This document shows, one piece after another, positions 51,403 to 59,375 of a stretch of 64,000 nt of DNA. The DNA lies in the NCBI RefSeq assembly GCF_021166585.1, contig NZ_JAJOZE010000002.1, positions 248,001 to 312,000 on the forward strand. Reading direction: 5' to 3'. The DNA is from Metabacillus kandeliae. Lineage in GTDB: Bacteria > Bacillota > Bacilli > Bacillales > Bacillaceae. How positions within the stretch are numbered: the stretch's first letter is position 1; each line of letters starts with the position of its first letter. A model generated the notes under the pieces. The model saw only the letters and a list, made by a program, of their open reading frames with translations, had not been told where the DNA came from and did no database searches. The position numbers and the translations under genes are program-made.

Positions 51403-52410
51403 TTAGTTCTTTGAAAGTCCTAATTCATCCAGTAATGCTTTGTCTTCTTTTTCCTGTTGGGCTAAGAAGTCTGTGTATTCTTTGCTGTCCATATATTTTT
51501 CATCCCAGCCATATTGCTCCCGTATCTTAGCCCACTGTTTGGAATCACTTAGTTCTTTGAATTTTTGTTCGTAATATTTTAGTGCCTGGGGATCCATATC
51601 TGGAGGGCCAAAAAATCCTCTCCAGTTAATAAAGTCAGCATTAATGCCTTGCTCTTTTGCCGTTTTGAAGTCAGAAATCACATCGCCTTTTAGGCGGTGA
51701 TCAGCTGTAATTCCCAGTACTTTGACTTTGCCGGCTTTCACTTGTTCAACAGATTCCGCAATCCCCGCAGAGTATACTTGGACACTGCCGTTTAGAAGCT
51801 GAGTCAAAGCCCCGCCATCCTGGTCTGAAACGTATTTAATTTTCTTAATATCAACGCCTGCTTTTTTTGCAATTCTTACAAATAGAATATGATCCATGCT
51901 GCCTGGTGAGGAAGCGCCGACAACAGAGATTTTGGATGGATCTTTTTTCATATCTTCGAATAAGTCATTTAATGAATTCCATTTTGCATCTGCCTTTACA
52001 ACAATGGCGCCATAATCTGCGATCATATTCGCAATTGGTGTAAAATCTTTATAACCGAATTGGGATTGCCCGTTTAAAGGGACTAACAATAGCGGCGGTG
52101 AAGAGACAAATAAATGATATGGATCTTTTTGCGAATGGACGTAAGCCCAGCCTACAGCGCCGCCTCCGCCTGGCTTATTCACAACACCGATGCTTTTCGG
52201 GATAATTTTATCTTCTGTAAACACTTTTGCTGCCATCCGGGCAGTCGTATCCCAGCCTCCGCCGGCACCTGAAGGAGCTGCTATTTCAATTGTTTTGGCA
52301 GGCTCCCAGTCCTTTGCATCAGCCTTGCCGCCTGTTGTCTGGCTGTTTGAACATGCAGCCAGGGCCAAAATCATCACTGCACTAAATAAAATAACTGCTA
52401 TTTTTTTCAT
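51403..52410 (-). CDS. tctC: Tripartite tricarboxylate transporter binding protein TctC
   Basis: The protein has 335 residues. A lipoprotein signal peptide (lipobox LALAAC, Cys about 20) is followed by the TctC periplasmic-type binding fold, with APSGAGGGWDTTARMAAKVF near the start, NKPGGGGAVGWAYVHSQ and LRINWRGFFGPPDM-like INWRGFFGPPDM in the middle. It captures the tricarboxylate outside the membrane. It is the first gene of tctCBA and is preceded by a promoter region with a tandem 9-bp repeat. AAGGGGG precedes the ATG. Confidence 0.92.
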   Translation of the reverse strand: MKKIAVILFSAVMILALAACSNSQTTGGKADAKDWEPAKTIEIAAPSGAGGGWDTTARMAAKVFTEDKIIPKSIGVVNKPGGGGAVGWAYVHSQKDPYHLFVSSPPLLLVPLNGQSQFGYKDFTPIANMIADYGAIVVKADAKWNSLNDLFEDMKKDPSKISVVGASSPGSMDHILFVRIAKKAGVDIKKIKYVSDQDGGALTQLLNGSVQVYSAGIAESVEQVKAGKVKVLGITADHRLKGDVISDFKTAKEQGINADFINWRGFFGPPDMDPQALKYYEQKFKELSDSKQWAKIREQYGWDEKYMDSKEYTDFLAQQEKEDKALLDELGLSKN

Positions 52411-52533
52411 GCTTGTCCCCCTTGTCTTTTCTTCCCAATCTGATAAATATCGGAAAAGTTAGAATAATCGTAACAAGAGGGATTAAAAATGTAACCGTTT
52501 TCAAAATAAAGTAATTAAACTGCAATTTGTCTA

Positions 52534-52551
52534 TTTTGTTCATTTTGTTCA
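52534..52551. promoter_or_regulatory. Tandem TTTTGTTCA repeat, candidate CitB-type operator
   Basis: Two exact copies of TTTTGTTCA lie head to tail (52534-52542 and 52543-52551) in the AT-rich gap between the response regulator gene and tctC, about 125 bases upstream of the tctC start. A direct repeat at this place is a good candidate for the binding site of the adjacent CitB-type regulator. Confidence 0.5.
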
Positions 52552-52563
52552 CGGATAAATGCT

Positions 52564-53241
52564 CTACTTCTGCGGGTAATAGCGCCTTTCCGGACGGCCG
52601 ACAATTCCATAGACAAGCTCTGCGTAACAATTTCCGATCGAAATGAGGTATTCCAAATATCTTCTCGCAGTTGTACGGGATACACCTATTTCTTTTCCTG
52701 CTTCTTCTGCAGAGATCCCTTGAGTATGCTTTATAACAATCGCTGCTACCTTCTCAAGAGTGATTTGATCAATCCCTTTTGGCACAATGGTTTGAGTTTC
52801 TATAGAAGAAGTTTGATGCCCAAAATAATGATCGATCATCGTTTGATTCAGTTCATCGTGTTTTTCAATCAAAGATCTTTTATTTTGGTAGTTTTCAATA
52901 ACCTCTGTAAACTTTTCTAAGGATACAGGCTTGATTAAATAATTGAATACTCCATACTGAAGAGCTCTTAGGAGAAAATTTTTATCCGTAGATGCTGTGA
53001 CAATGATGACGTCAACGCAGGAAAACCGTTCTCTGATTTTTGAGAGTAAATCTGTTCCCAAATCGTCAGGCAAGTAAATATCCAATATTAATAAATCAAC
53101 GGGATGCGATTTTAAAAATTTCAACGTATCTAAAGCATTGACTGTTTTACCGGCAATACTTATTCCTTTTATATTTTCCAGAAATTTCTCGTGAACGGAT
53201 GCTACTCGAAAGTCATCCTCTGCTATCAAAACATTGACCAT
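52564..53241 (-). CDS. CitB/DcuR-type response regulator
   Basis: The protein has 225 residues. The receiver (1-120) has EDDF, the phospho-acceptor Asp in LLILDIYLPDD, Thr in VTAST and Lys in IKPVSLEKF. The C-terminal helix-turn-helix (about 165-225) is of the CitT/DcuR type (GISAEEAGKEIGVSRTTARRY and GRPERRYYP). It is encoded 12 bases after the CitA-type sensor and directly before tctCBA, so it should activate the tctCBA genes when citrate or a related acid is sensed. This matches the CitST/CitM logic of Bacillus. Confidence 0.92.
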   Translation of the reverse strand: MVNVLIAEDDFRVASVHEKFLENIKGISIAGKTVNALDTLKFLKSHPVDLLILDIYLPDDLGTDLLSKIRERFSCVDVIIVTASTDKNFLLRALQYGVFNYLIKPVSLEKFTEVIENYQNKRSLIEKHDELNQTMIDHYFGHQTSSIETQTIVPKGIDQITLEKVAAIVIKHTQGISAEEAGKEIGVSRTTARRYLEYLISIGNCYAELVYGIVGRPERRYYPQK

Positions 53242-53253
53242 GGTGAATCACCC

Positions 53254-54846
53254 TCACCCTTTTGTTTTTGGAATATAGATTGTGAAAATGGCTCCAGCTT
53301 CTTCTCCATTTTTCACCTCAATCACACCATTTAAATTTTCCACCATCTCTTTCACATTGGATAATCCGTAGCCTCTGTCTCCAGAACCCTTTGTTGAAAA
53401 ACCTTGTTCAAAAATTCTCCCGAAGTTTTGTTCCGGTATTCCCATTCCGTTGTCTGCTATTTCAAAAACAAGATCATTTCCCATGTCCAGGGCGAAAAAA
53501 ACCACCTCTGGCTGCGGTGTGCTCATTGCTCCCTCGATCGCATTATCTATGACGTTCCCAAGGATGGTTGTTAACTGAGAGATGTCAATATGAGCAGGCA
53601 GCGGATTCAGTGACGTATTCTCATCAATCGTAAACACAACCTTCTTCTCCGATGCTTTCCCGATTTTCCCAAGCAAAATGGCTTGAACCCTCAAATCCTG
53701 TACTTGGTCAAACAAAATGCGATTTTGATTATTGTTAAGTTCCGTCTCTCTCTGGATCATCTTAATTGCTTCCTTGTAGTGCCCAAGCTGCAATAAACCT
53801 GAAATAACATAGAGTTTATTCGTATATTCATGCGTCTGGGCACGCAAATCCTCTGAATACTTTCTAACCTCTGAAAGGGTGTTCACCATCTCCCAGATTT
53901 CGGTTTTATCCCTGAAGCTGGAAACCACCCCTATCACTTTATTTTTCTCAAAGATAGGTGTCCGATTGACTATCACTCTGCGTTTCCCGATTTGAAGCTC
54001 TTGATCTGTCTGAGTTTCCCCATTTTTCAGCACATCGTACATCTTTGTCTGCGGCAAAAATTCTTCGATTTTCCGCCCAATAAAATCACCGGTTTCACCA
54101 AAAAAATTCATCGCCGCAGAGTTAATCATGGTAATAGCACCCTCATGGTCGATAGAGATGATACCTTCTTTAATAGAATGAAGAACAGCGCTTCTTTCTC
54201 TGTATAATGAGGCAATTTCGTGAGGCTCTAAACCTAACGTATCCTTCCGAATATTCCTGGACAATAAAACGCCGCCAAGGGAAGCTAATGCTAAGCTCAG
54301 CAGGGAAAATACAGTGATCTTCAGGATTTTCTTGAAAATTTGATACTTCACATCATTAATGAGATAGCCTACAGAAACAACTCCTATAATTTCCCCGCTA
54401 TCCGAAAGAATGGGTGACTTTCCCCTCAACGAAGGCCCCAGCGTTCCGACCGCTTTGGATATATAGGATTTCCCGCTGATCAGCGCACGGTCATTGTCCC
54501 CACCGACCATCTTTTCACCAATTTGCTTTTCATTTGGATGAGCATAACGAATCCCCTCTTTATTTCCCACCACAATAAACTCCGCATCCACTTCGTGACG
54601 GACCTTTTCAGCTAACGGCTGAATAACACTTGATGGATCCTTCCGTTTAAACCCCTCCCGTACAGCAGGCATCATCGAAAAAATCCTTGAAACCTGCAGC
54701 GCCCGATTCCCCATCTGTTCCTCCACCTGATGCCATTCAATATAAGTAAACGAAGCGGATAAAAGTAAAATGATGAAGACCATAAGAGAAAGGATTAACA
54801 ATAAAATCTTCGATTGCAGCGTTAACTTTGGTTGCTTTTTCTTCAT
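53254..54846 (-). CDS. CitA/DcuS-type sensor histidine kinase
   Basis: The protein has 530 residues. Membrane helices at about 12-35 and 173-195 flank an extracytoplasmic PDC/sCache sensor domain (about 40-170, with VIQPLAEKVRHEVDAEFIVV and GEIIGVVSVGYLI). A cytoplasmic PAS domain (about 212-325) is followed by a kinase region in which the phospho-acceptor His is in RAQTHEYTNKLYVISGLLQL, and by HATPase (NGMGIPEQNF, GYGLSNV). It senses an external di- or tricarboxylate. It is the first gene of the citAB-tctCBA cluster. TAGGAG precedes the ATG. Confidence 0.93.
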   Translation of the reverse strand: MKKKQPKLTLQSKILLLILSLMVFIILLLSASFTYIEWHQVEEQMGNRALQVSRIFSMMPAVREGFKRKDPSSVIQPLAEKVRHEVDAEFIVVGNKEGIRYAHPNEKQIGEKMVGGDNDRALISGKSYISKAVGTLGPSLRGKSPILSDSGEIIGVVSVGYLINDVKYQIFKKILKITVFSLLSLALASLGGVLLSRNIRKDTLGLEPHEIASLYRERSAVLHSIKEGIISIDHEGAITMINSAAMNFFGETGDFIGRKIEEFLPQTKMYDVLKNGETQTDQELQIGKRRVIVNRTPIFEKNKVIGVVSSFRDKTEIWEMVNTLSEVRKYSEDLRAQTHEYTNKLYVISGLLQLGHYKEAIKMIQRETELNNNQNRILFDQVQDLRVQAILLGKIGKASEKKVVFTIDENTSLNPLPAHIDISQLTTILGNVIDNAIEGAMSTPQPEVVFFALDMGNDLVFEIADNGMGIPEQNFGRIFEQGFSTKGSGDRGYGLSNVKEMVENLNGVIEVKNGEEAGAIFTIYIPKTKG

Positions 54847-54916
54847 CGCGGACTCCTAATCTCTCAAAATTAAATATTTCTTACTATTATAAATATTGGG
54901 AATCGTTATGGGAAGG

Positions 54917-54960
54917 GGAAGCAGAGGGACGGTTCTTGCGCTTCCTAAGCAGCAGAACCG
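54917..54960. repeat. REP-like palindrome, copy 14 (right arm truncated)
   Basis: GGGAAGCAGAGGGACGGTTC, then GCTTCCTAAGCAGCAGAACCG, where it breaks off. It lies upstream of the citA-type gene, next to copy 15. Confidence 0.8.
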
Positions 54961-54992
54961 GCTTATCCGTGGATCATGAGGAAAAACACGGG

Positions 54993-55053
54993 AAAACACG
55001 GGGACGGTTCTCGTGCTTCAATGAAGCAGCAGAACCGTCCCCTTGCTTCCTTA
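54993..55053. repeat. REP-like palindrome, copy 15, abutting a stop codon
   Basis: AAAACACGGGGACGGTTCTC, the internal GCTTCAATGAAGC, then AGAACCGTCCCCTTGCTTCC. The TAA of the leftward GH91 gene at 55051-55053 is at its edge. Confidence 0.88.
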
Positions 55054-56388
55054 GACTCCTGGCGTTGGAGTAGCCCTGAATGAATTTACAGTCTTGTCCA
55101 TGACAACCTGGGCATCACTTCCCGAATCAAGAATGATATTTTGAAGCGATTCTTTTTCTACCAATACTGTTGTTACGGTAAGCGGCTCTTCTGCTTCGGC
55201 AGTCAACAATGCTTCTACTTGCGCAGTGAAACAAGAATCGCTTGTGTTGGCATGAACCTCCGCGGCAACAACATGATTATTAGAAATATAATTTCCCTCA
55301 CCCGAAACAATCCGGATGATAACCGGTGTTGCTCCTTTCGGCTTAATATTATGAATGACCTCGGAAAAGTGATTGGCCATCACAGAATTATGATTGCCGC
55401 TGATCGAGAGGAGACCATACAAATCATCCAAGCCATTGTCAACGCCCACAAAAGGAGTCCATGGTTCATGGTCACGCAGAAAGTGATTGGAAGAAACCAG
55501 GTTTTCCGAACAATTCCCCTCGAATACCACCATTCCTGGATAAAAGGAATGAAGTCTATTACTTGTGATACTAGACCGTGTCACACCGTCAAAATAGATA
55601 CTGCTCGCCCCTCGCGGGAATACATTATTCGCTGTAATTAAAAGTCCCCCAAAATTTTGAGCGTAAATGGAATATCCTTTGTAACCGGCTCCTATCAAGT
55701 TATCCGTGATTTTTGAAGCCTGTCCCCAGCCTCGCAGTTCTATGCAATTCCCGCATTCTGCTATGAAATTGTTGTGAATAGACAGTGCATCTGCATGATA
55801 AATCGTGAGACCATGCTCTAAATACACAAATCCCATGCCTGAAATCCGAAATGAGTCACAAGCACTTGCCACATAAATACCCGTTTTACCGTTCGTATAG
55901 GTGTTTTCCGGATTGATCATCCCTGAACCATCTTCGATAAAATGCAACCCATCAATACAAAAGTCAGAAAACTCCACCGAACTTATTCGGGGATTTCCGC
56001 TTCGTTCCACATAAAAGGCTGCTCCTTTATATTCCTCATCATTTTCTTCCTGTGGAAGATCTACGAGTATGCGGCTTCCTCCCGGCCACAATTCATGCAA
56101 AGCCGCCCATTCCTTTTTAGAAGTATTAAAGCGAATACTTGATGATGTAAACCCATGTCCAGAACCCGTAATTTTGAGAAAACTGATATCGATCACTACT
56201 TGGCTGCGAAGATGATAATCTCCCGGCGGAATATAGATCACCGCACCCGGTTTTCCGCCTTTCTTTACATCCGTGTTTCTTTGCCTATTTTTTACATCAG
56301 CTATTATACTATTAATTACTTCACCAATATCCTCATAAGGATTGCCGGCAGGCCACTCTGTTACGTCGTAATAGTTTTCACTAGCCAT
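55051..56388 (-). CDS. GH91 family enzyme: difructose-anhydride hydrolase or inulin fructotransferase
   Basis: The protein has 445 residues with a right-handed beta-helix and clear GH91 landmarks: YYDVTEWPAGNP at the start, KPGAVIYIPPGDYHL, ITGSGHGFTSSSIRF, MGFVYLEHGL, FIAECGNCIELRG, FPRGASSIYFDG, SFYPGMVVFEGN and NGLDDLYG. There is no signal peptide, unlike secreted inulin fructotransferases, and a C-terminal insertion of roughly 30 residues is present (about 375-410), so intracellular difructose-anhydride (DFA) hydrolase is the better fit. From memory, the catalytic pair of this family is an Asp and a Glu 11 residues apart; here Glu217 is present, but the partner position 206 is Asn. AGGAG lies nine bases before the ATG. 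It follows the GH32 gene by 35 bases. Confidence 0.85.
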   Translation of the reverse strand: MASENYYDVTEWPAGNPYEDIGEVINSIIADVKNRQRNTDVKKGGKPGAVIYIPPGDYHLRSQVVIDISFLKITGSGHGFTSSSIRFNTSKKEWAALHELWPGGSRILVDLPQEENDEEYKGAAFYVERSGNPRISSVEFSDFCIDGLHFIEDGSGMINPENTYTNGKTGIYVASACDSFRISGMGFVYLEHGLTIYHADALSIHNNFIAECGNCIELRGWGQASKITDNLIGAGYKGYSIYAQNFGGLLITANNVFPRGASSIYFDGVTRSSITSNRLHSFYPGMVVFEGNCSENLVSSNHFLRDHEPWTPFVGVDNGLDDLYGLLSISGNHNSVMANHFSEVIHNIKPKGATPVIIRIVSGEGNYISNNHVVAAEVHANTSDSCFTAQVEALLTAEAEEPLTVTTVLVEKESLQNIILDSGSDAQVVMDKTVNSFRATPTPGV

Positions 56389-56423
56389 CCATAAATTCTC
56401 CTATCGATTTAGTGTGTTTGTTA

Positions 56424-57875
56424 TCACTTTAGCGGATAGAGATCCAGAGTAAGCAGTTTTACATTTCCGCCATTCGAAAACAGCTCTATACCCTTACTGA
56501 ATAAGTCTGGAAAGACTAAACTGGTCATGGCCATTTCCCCATTATTTACAAAAACCTCAATAGAAGAACGATCCACAAAGACTTGGAATTTCATCCGATG
56601 GTTTGGAGCTTTGATCACCGCACAATCGATAGATGAAAAGAACTCATTAAAAGAGGTTTCCCCAGAGTTTCTTCGATCCATGTACACTTCCTCTTTTTCC
56701 ACATGATAGCCTATCACTGTTTCTTTATTATCTGACTTAAACACTCTTATTCCAAAGTCCTTACCACTCTCAAACTCAAACTCTACAATCATTTCACAAG
56801 TATTTCCCTGAAAGTTCACTAGGAGATCCTTATCTGGTGCCAGCAGCTGATTCTTCATGTGTATAGGTTCATTGCGAAGATTTTCCAACTCTTTAATTGG
56901 CTTTTGGATCAATAGGTCCTTAGATGATAGAAATAATTCACGCGGGAGTGTCATAGCCCCTCTCCACCCATGAGCCGGGATTTCGTTGGCATATCTCCAA
57001 TTGTTCATCCAGCCTATATAAATCCTTCTGCCATCTGCCATGTCTGACCAAGTAACTCCAGCGTAATTATCTTTGCCGCTGTCAAGCCATTTTACCTTGT
57101 GATCCATACAGGAAGGTTTAAAGCTATGGCCGTCGAAATCTCCTACAAAATATTGAGTTCTGGAACCATAAGGACTATCTCCATGACTGACAAAAAGAAC
57201 CCATTTCGTTTGTTCTGGATGATCAACGACAGGCAATTTAAATAAGTCAGGGCATTCCCATACTCCAAACTTTTCACCTGAGGGTCCTTCAAACGAACTT
57301 TCATATTGCCACTCTTTTAAATTAGGAGAGCTGTAAATATCTATACGATCTCCAGCTGCCAAAGTCATAATCCATTTATCGGTTTCTTCATACCAGAACA
57401 CCTTTGGATCACGAAAATCAATTTTCGCCTCATCTACCAGAACAGGATTATGGGGATATTTTATCCAGGTTCTTCCTTTGTCAAGACTGTATGCGAGGCT
57501 TTGCCGCTGCCGGGGTTTAGTTGAGTGCGGATCCGTATCATGATGGGTGAAAATGGCCACTAAACCGGATTTTCCATTAAAAAATCCTGTCGTATCATTC
57601 CAATCTACAACAGCACTCCCAGAAAAAATCATTCCATTTTCATCAGGGGCTAACGCGATGTCTAAATGTTCCCAGTGAACCATATCCTTACTAACAGCGT
57701 GCCCCCAATGCATCGGACCCCATTGGAGGCCAAAAGGATGGTACTGATAGAACAAATGATATTCCTCTTGATAATAGACCAATCCGTTCGGGTCATTCAT
57801 CCAGTTTTGTTTAGGAGTAAAATGATAGGATTGCCGGTATTGTGCCTCACAGGCTTCGGGCTTAGACTTCAACAT
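56424..57875 (-). CDS. GH32 beta-fructosidase (levanase/invertase type)
   Basis: I place the start at the ATG at 57875, ten bases after GGGAG; a longer frame lacks a site. The 483-residue product has no signal peptide. GH32 motifs are complete: WMNDPNG with the nucleophile Asp28, FRDPKVF with the transition-state stabiliser and WECPDLF with the acid/base Glu. The N-terminal five-bladed propeller is followed by a beta-sandwich (about 345-480). It hydrolyses beta-fructosides such as sucrose, sucrose-6-phosphate or inulobiose. It is the first gene of the operon with GH91: the GH91 enzyme would open the dianhydride to a difructose, and this enzyme would split it to fructose. Confidence 0.9.
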   Translation of the reverse strand: MLKSKPEACEAQYRQSYHFTPKQNWMNDPNGLVYYQEEYHLFYQYHPFGLQWGPMHWGHAVSKDMVHWEHLDIALAPDENGMIFSGSAVVDWNDTTGFFNGKSGLVAIFTHHDTDPHSTKPRQRQSLAYSLDKGRTWIKYPHNPVLVDEAKIDFRDPKVFWYEETDKWIMTLAAGDRIDIYSSPNLKEWQYESSFEGPSGEKFGVWECPDLFKLPVVDHPEQTKWVLFVSHGDSPYGSRTQYFVGDFDGHSFKPSCMDHKVKWLDSGKDNYAGVTWSDMADGRRIYIGWMNNWRYANEIPAHGWRGAMTLPRELFLSSKDLLIQKPIKELENLRNEPIHMKNQLLAPDKDLLVNFQGNTCEMIVEFEFESGKDFGIRVFKSDNKETVIGYHVEKEEVYMDRRNSGETSFNEFFSSIDCAVIKAPNHRMKFQVFVDRSSIEVFVNNGEMAMTSLVFPDLFSKGIELFSNGGNVKLLTLDLYPLK

Positions 57876-57985
57876 CTTTATTACTCTCCCTTCAGAATAA
57901 GACACATAAAATTCCATATGCAGCCACCGCACCAAAGGATTTGCTGAAAATGGTGCTGGCGCCTGCTGTAATTAAGCTATTTAAA

Positions 57986-58011
57986 AAATACTTTCCTATA
58001 GGTAAGTATTT
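57986..58011. promoter_or_regulatory. 26-bp near-perfect palindrome, candidate operator
   Basis: AAATACTT (57986-57993) and AAGTATTT (58004-58011) flank the inner palindrome CCTATAGG, and only two positions break symmetry. It lies 111 bases upstream of the GH32 start. Its symmetry and position suggest a repressor or activator binding site, but no regulator gene is adjacent. Confidence 0.5.
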
Positions 58012-58105
58012 AAACATCTTTCTATAATATTGAAAGGATGACCATGCTCGACTCTTTCTATTAAAACAGCTAGAGTTTCATTTGCCTCTTGTGTATTTTG
58101 CAACT

Positions 58106-58120
58106 TGGTAACGGTTACAT
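58106..58120 (-). promoter_or_regulatory. cre site (CcpA) upstream of the GH32-GH91 operon
   Basis: On the minus strand ATGTAACCGTTACCA matches WTGNAANCGNWNNCW at all defined positions. It is also a LacI-type palindrome (GGTAACGGTTAC). It lies about 230 bases upstream of the GH32 start. Confidence 0.7.
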
Positions 58121-58284
58121 TTTTTATACTTTTATTGTATTAGTTAAGATGCTTTTATAAAATTCCAACTTTTTTTGAAAAGGTTATATATATTTAGAAC
58201 TTTTTACGCTTGGGGCCGCGGGAACGGGAACAGCAGCAGAGATAGAGGCTGAGGTGATAAGCCTTCTTTTCCCTGCCGATGTTT

Positions 58285-59358
58285 TTATTTGATTATCCCA
58301 AAAATCGCATCAAGCGCGATCGCCACTCGAGTCTCATAATCGGGATGATCAATCTCTGCATATGGTATCCCATGCTTGTCCATTCGATCCTTTATCCGCT
58401 GTGCAGCAAATTCACGGTATTCCTCGTGCAGCCTCGTGCCATCATCCACCCATTTAACTGTCGGTTTTAGGAACAGGTACAAATCCGTGTGCTCCTTATA
58501 GGAAAGGATGTGTTTTTCGGCTAGCACATCGAATTCCTTTTCTCTGAGGGGATAATAGAGATCCGCAAAGGTTTGGGTAACGATGGCGTCTGTGTCACAG
58601 ATGAGAATCTGGTTCTTCCCTGCCTCAAGAGGAGTGTGGAGGAACAGGTGAAGCTGCTTTTGCAGCAGAATATAGAAATCCTGAATGCCTGTGAGAGGAA
58701 ATTGGTCCGTATAGGTTCTTCCATATTCCTGAACCCCTATAGCATTCAATTTTTCAGCGAGGGTCTCTGTCATTGTGCTTTTGCCGGACGATTCGCTCCC
58801 GACAATGACAAACCGGTACTGAAAGGGTTTCGGCTGTTTCGTATGAAGGTCAGCATATTCTTGAAAAAAGGGAGTAAACTCCGGGTGGGTTCCAGCTTTC
58901 CCAGTAAGGTATTGGCGGCAAAGAGTACCCGAAACAGGATGTGCCAGCCGCTCCTTGTCGACGAGCACATGCTTGCAATTCAAGCAGTCGGCCATTTGAA
59001 AGCCATATTCCTCTGAGGTAAACAGCGCATCATAAGCAGGATGAGCGGGAGTTAAATATCCTTCCAGGAGATCTGTCCAGATGCCCCAGAAATCAGGATG
59101 CTCTGAAGGCTCCTGCGGAACGGTTTTATCCAGATGCAAAACGTCCGCAGTTTTTCCTTTATACTCTTCCTCGGCGAGCATTTCCTTTACAGCTTGGTGA
59201 ACCCAGGCATGGCGCAGTACCCCTGGAATTGTTTCTGACAGTAGAGAACAGACAACAATTGTCACATGGTCCGATGCAGCAATCGCCCTCTTGATTAAAT
59301 AATGGTGCCCTTTATGAAATGGATAAAACTTTCCAAACACTAAGCCATGCTTATACAT
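58285..59358 (-). CDS. nadR: NadR-type NMN adenylyltransferase / nicotinamide riboside kinase
   Basis: I place the start at the ATG at 59358, right after GGAGGGG; an ATG seven codons upstream overlaps the pnuC stop. The 357-residue product has two domains: an N-terminal nucleotidyltransferase (GKFYPFHKGHHYLIKRA, with the HxGH motif at about residues 17-20) and a C-terminal P-loop kinase (GSESSGKSTMTETLAEKL at about 188). It lacks the N-terminal HTH of enterobacterial NadR, so it is enzymatic only. Kinase and adenylyltransferase convert imported nicotinamide riboside to NMN and NAD. It is co-transcribed with pnuC. Confidence 0.92.
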   Translation of the reverse strand: MYKHGLVFGKFYPFHKGHHYLIKRAIAASDHVTIVVCSLLSETIPGVLRHAWVHQAVKEMLAEEEYKGKTADVLHLDKTVPQEPSEHPDFWGIWTDLLEGYLTPAHPAYDALFTSEEYGFQMADCLNCKHVLVDKERLAHPVSGTLCRQYLTGKAGTHPEFTPFFQEYADLHTKQPKPFQYRFVIVGSESSGKSTMTETLAEKLNAIGVQEYGRTYTDQFPLTGIQDFYILLQKQLHLFLHTPLEAGKNQILICDTDAIVTQTFADLYYPLREKEFDVLAEKHILSYKEHTDLYLFLKPTVKWVDDGTRLHEEYREFAAQRIKDRMDKHGIPYAEIDHPDYETRVAIALDAIFGIIK

Positions 59359-59375
59359 GATTTCCCCTCCCTCCT

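Larger units (their letters stand above)
57876..58284. other. Regulatory gap upstream of the GH32-GH91 operon
   Basis: This 409-base gap holds a 26-bp palindrome (57986-58011) and a cre box (58106-58120), described separately. On the minus strand 58110-57999 is open for about 34 codons (reading LQNTQEANETLAVLIERVEH), which may be a decayed gene fragment or chance. The left part (58205-58284) is more GC-rich and has no recognisable feature. Confidence 0.4.
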
